NCBI GenBank assembly: GCA_021821425.1
Contig: JAKACL010000023.1
Span: forward strand, 1-16,607
Reading direction: 5' to 3'
Source of the DNA: Pseudomonadota bacterium
Lineage (GTDB): Bacteria; Pseudomonadota; Gammaproteobacteria; Burkholderiales; Thiobacillaceae
DNA length: 16,607 nt
Shown: piece by piece, positions 15,405 to 16,607 of the stretch
Layout: each line of letters begins with the position of its first letter
How positions within the stretch are numbered: position 1 is the first letter of the stretch
Position numbers and translations under genes: made by a program
Notes under the pieces: generated by a model
Told to the model about the DNA's origin: nothing
The model's database searches: none
Seen by the model: the letters and a program-made list of their open reading frames with translations, nothing else

Positions 15405-16298
15405 CGCGCCGGCCGGCGTGGCAGTCGGTACAGCTTCCGCCTTGCCCGTCTGGCGGCTTACCAGACGCTCCATCATGCGAATGTCCTTCGCTTCCAGACG
15501 CAGGGCTGCATCGACCCAGATATCGGCAATGCGCATCAACTCCCCATACGAAATAGGCTGGATTTCGTCGCGTGCGCTGCGCAGGGCCAATGCGCCATTC
15601 CGCGAACGGGTTTCCCGCCGAATGTAATCGTGTACCGCCCACTCGCCTTCGCCCGGCTCGGCAAGCACATCCACCACACCCATTTCGTGCAACTCCTCGG
15701 CAAGATAGAGGCGCCCGCTTAGAATGATTTGCTCTGCCTTCTGATAACCCACCCGACGTCCCAGCAGGCTCAATGCGCCCATGCCCGGAAACAGGTTGAA
15801 CAGGATTTCAGGAAATCCAAGCTTGCAACCCCGCTCGGCAATCAGCACATTGCCGGACAACGCACATTCGAATCCGCCGCCCAGCGCATCGCCCTGCACC
15901 AGAGAAATGGACTTCAAGCCGGGACGATTCAGATGCACGGCATACAGATGCAAGGGCTCGATGCACGCCTGGGCGTATTGCGCGAGACGGTCGCGCTCGC
16001 CCGACACGATCAGCTCGGCAAAGCGGTTGAGGTCACCGCCGTAATTGAACACGCCCGGATGGGACGATGCCGTCACCATGTAACGCACATCCGGCTGATC
16101 AGGATCATCGATCTGTCCTGCAATGCCATGGCACCACGCCAGCAACTCCTGCAGCAAGGTCGGTGTGAAACAAGGGCGCGGCTCCGCGTGCATGTAGCCC
16201 CAGGAAATCTGGTTGTGCGGATCGAAATATGTGGTCAATTGGGTGAATGTGTTGTGCTGCGGTTGCAGCGAAGTCCGAACTGCCTGTAGGTGCGCCAT
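15384..16298 (-). CDS. rpfF: RpfF-type DSF synthase (crotonase fold)
   Basis: The product is 304 residues from the ATG at 16298, with GGAG six bases upstream; a GTG four codons earlier is less likely. It is a crotonase-fold protein of the RpfF type rather than a generic enoyl-CoA hydratase: NYGGDLNRFAELI (85-97), GDALGGGFECALSG (136-149) and GFPEILFNLFPGMGALS (161-177). The two glutamates needed for dehydration and thioesterase activity in Xanthomonas RpfF (Glu141, Glu161) correspond to Glu144 and Glu164, with the same spacing of 20. By family knowledge it makes cis-2-unsaturated fatty-acid signals from acyl-ACP. A low-complexity tail of about 20 residues follows the domain. Cytoplasmic. Confidence 0.92.
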   Translation of the reverse strand: MAHLQAVRTSLQPQHNTFTQLTTYFDPHNQISWGYMHAEPRPCFTPTLLQELLAWCHGIAGQIDDPDQPDVRYMVTASSHPGVFNYGGDLNRFAELIVSGERDRLAQYAQACIEPLHLYAVHLNRPGLKSISLVQGDALGGGFECALSGNVLIAERGCKLGFPEILFNLFPGMGALSLLGRRVGYQKAEQIILSGRLYLAEELHEMGVVDVLAEPGEGEWAVHDYIRRETRSRNGALALRSARDEIQPISYGELMRIADIWVDAALRLEAKDIRMMERLVSRQTGKAEAVPTATPAGASQLFGA

Positions 16299-16355
16299 GT
16301 GATTCTCCACGGAGTTGTTGATCAGCCATGCGACGAATTTTCAGCATGTGTCGAA

Positions 16356-16384
16356 AGACTAACGCGCACCGCCCGGCGGCTCAA
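16356..16384 (-). promoter_or_regulatory. Possible promoter of rpfF
   Basis: On the minus strand TTGAGC (16379-16384) and TAGTCT (16356-16361) are 17 bases apart, followed by a leader of about 50 bases to the ATG at 16298. The match to sigma-70 boxes is moderate. The rest of the 16299-16464 gap shows no further clear element or gene. Confidence 0.35.
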
Positions 16385-16464
16385 GCTCACAATCATTACC
16401 GTCACATACCCCCCACATCTAGTGAGGTATATGCCTTACGCTCGCCACATATAGACTTTGAAGC

Positions 16465-16607
16465 TCAGTTCTGGAACGTCCATACCATGCGCAGCGCCAG
16501 CGTCACCAGCAACAGCGCAAAAATGCGCTTCAGCGGCCGCACCGGCAGGCGGTGCGCGGTGCGTGCGCCGAGCGGCGCGGTGAACACGCTGCCGATCACG
16601 ATGCCGG
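16465..16607 (-). CDS. TauE/SafE (TSUP) family permease, C-terminal fragment
   Basis: The minus strand is open from the window edge to the TGA at 16465-16467, giving about 47 residues: GIVIGSVFTAPLGARTAHRL, a basic step (PVRPLKRIFA) and a last hydrophobic helix ending LALRMVWTFQN. The G-x(n)-APLGARTAHRLPVRPLKRIFALLL pattern is typical of the end of TauE/SafE (TSUP) proteins, a family of anion exporters acting on sulfite, sulfoacetate and related compounds. The start of the gene lies outside the window. The substrate is not deducible from this tail. Confidence 0.75.
   Translation of the reverse strand, partial: GIVIGSVFTAPLGARTAHRLPVRPLKRIFALLLVTLALRMVWTFQN

Noticed and set aside
16401..16430. 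Short inverted arms ATACC/GGTAT upstream of rpfF
   Set aside because: Only five bases per arm with unpaired centre; not distinguishable from chance.

Overview
The window is GC-rich, densely packed chromosomal DNA. The gene content points to a sulfur-metabolising betaproteobacterium of the Thiobacillus / Hydrogenophilales type: a DsrC/TusE-family protein, a YeeE/YedE thiosulfate-type transporter, a rhodanese, a TauE/SafE-family exporter and betaproteobacterial purine genes. This placement is an inference from gene families, since there is no rRNA or other phylogenetic marker. No mobile element, CRISPR array, tRNA or rRNA was seen.

Layout. 1-664: the end of a ChrA-type chromate transporter followed by a rhodanese. 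686-1135: a DsrC/TusE-like gene with its own promoter, a candidate IscR-type operator and a terminator. 1157-1627 (-): a secreted cupin. 1786-3948 (+): purE-purK plus a secreted DUF192 protein. 3958-7375 (-): purM-purN followed by two DUF3108 envelope proteins. 7416-9401 (+): a PerM/AI-2E family membrane protein that runs without a stop codon into purC. 9484-10834 (+): a YeeE/YedE transporter with promoter and a strong bidirectional terminator. 10944-11654 (-): a secreted alpha/beta hydrolase with an apparently frameshifted C-terminus. 11749-15404 (+): rpfG-rpfC, and 15384-16298 (-): rpfF, together a complete DSF (diffusible signal factor) quorum-sensing circuit. 16465-16607 (-): the C-terminus of a TauE/SafE-family permease.

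How the genes work together. Five de novo purine genes (purE, K, M, N, C) lie within about 8 kb in three transcription units. All three units begin with nearly the same short palindrome built around a -10 hexamer, 22-25 nt before the start codon, which suggests coordinated control. At the right end, RpfF would make the fatty-acid signal, the RpfC hybrid kinase would sense it and pass phosphate to RpfG, and RpfG would degrade cyclic-di-GMP. The rpfG-rpfC and rpfF units converge, as in Xanthomonas.

The most notable oddities are the perM-purC continuous frame, the shared palindromic pur promoter element, the IscR-like site in front of a DsrC homologue that lacks one of the two canonical cysteines, an extra degenerate receiver domain in RpfC, a hairpin-bearing in-frame insert flanked by direct repeats at the start of PurK, and the broken C-terminus of the hydrolase.
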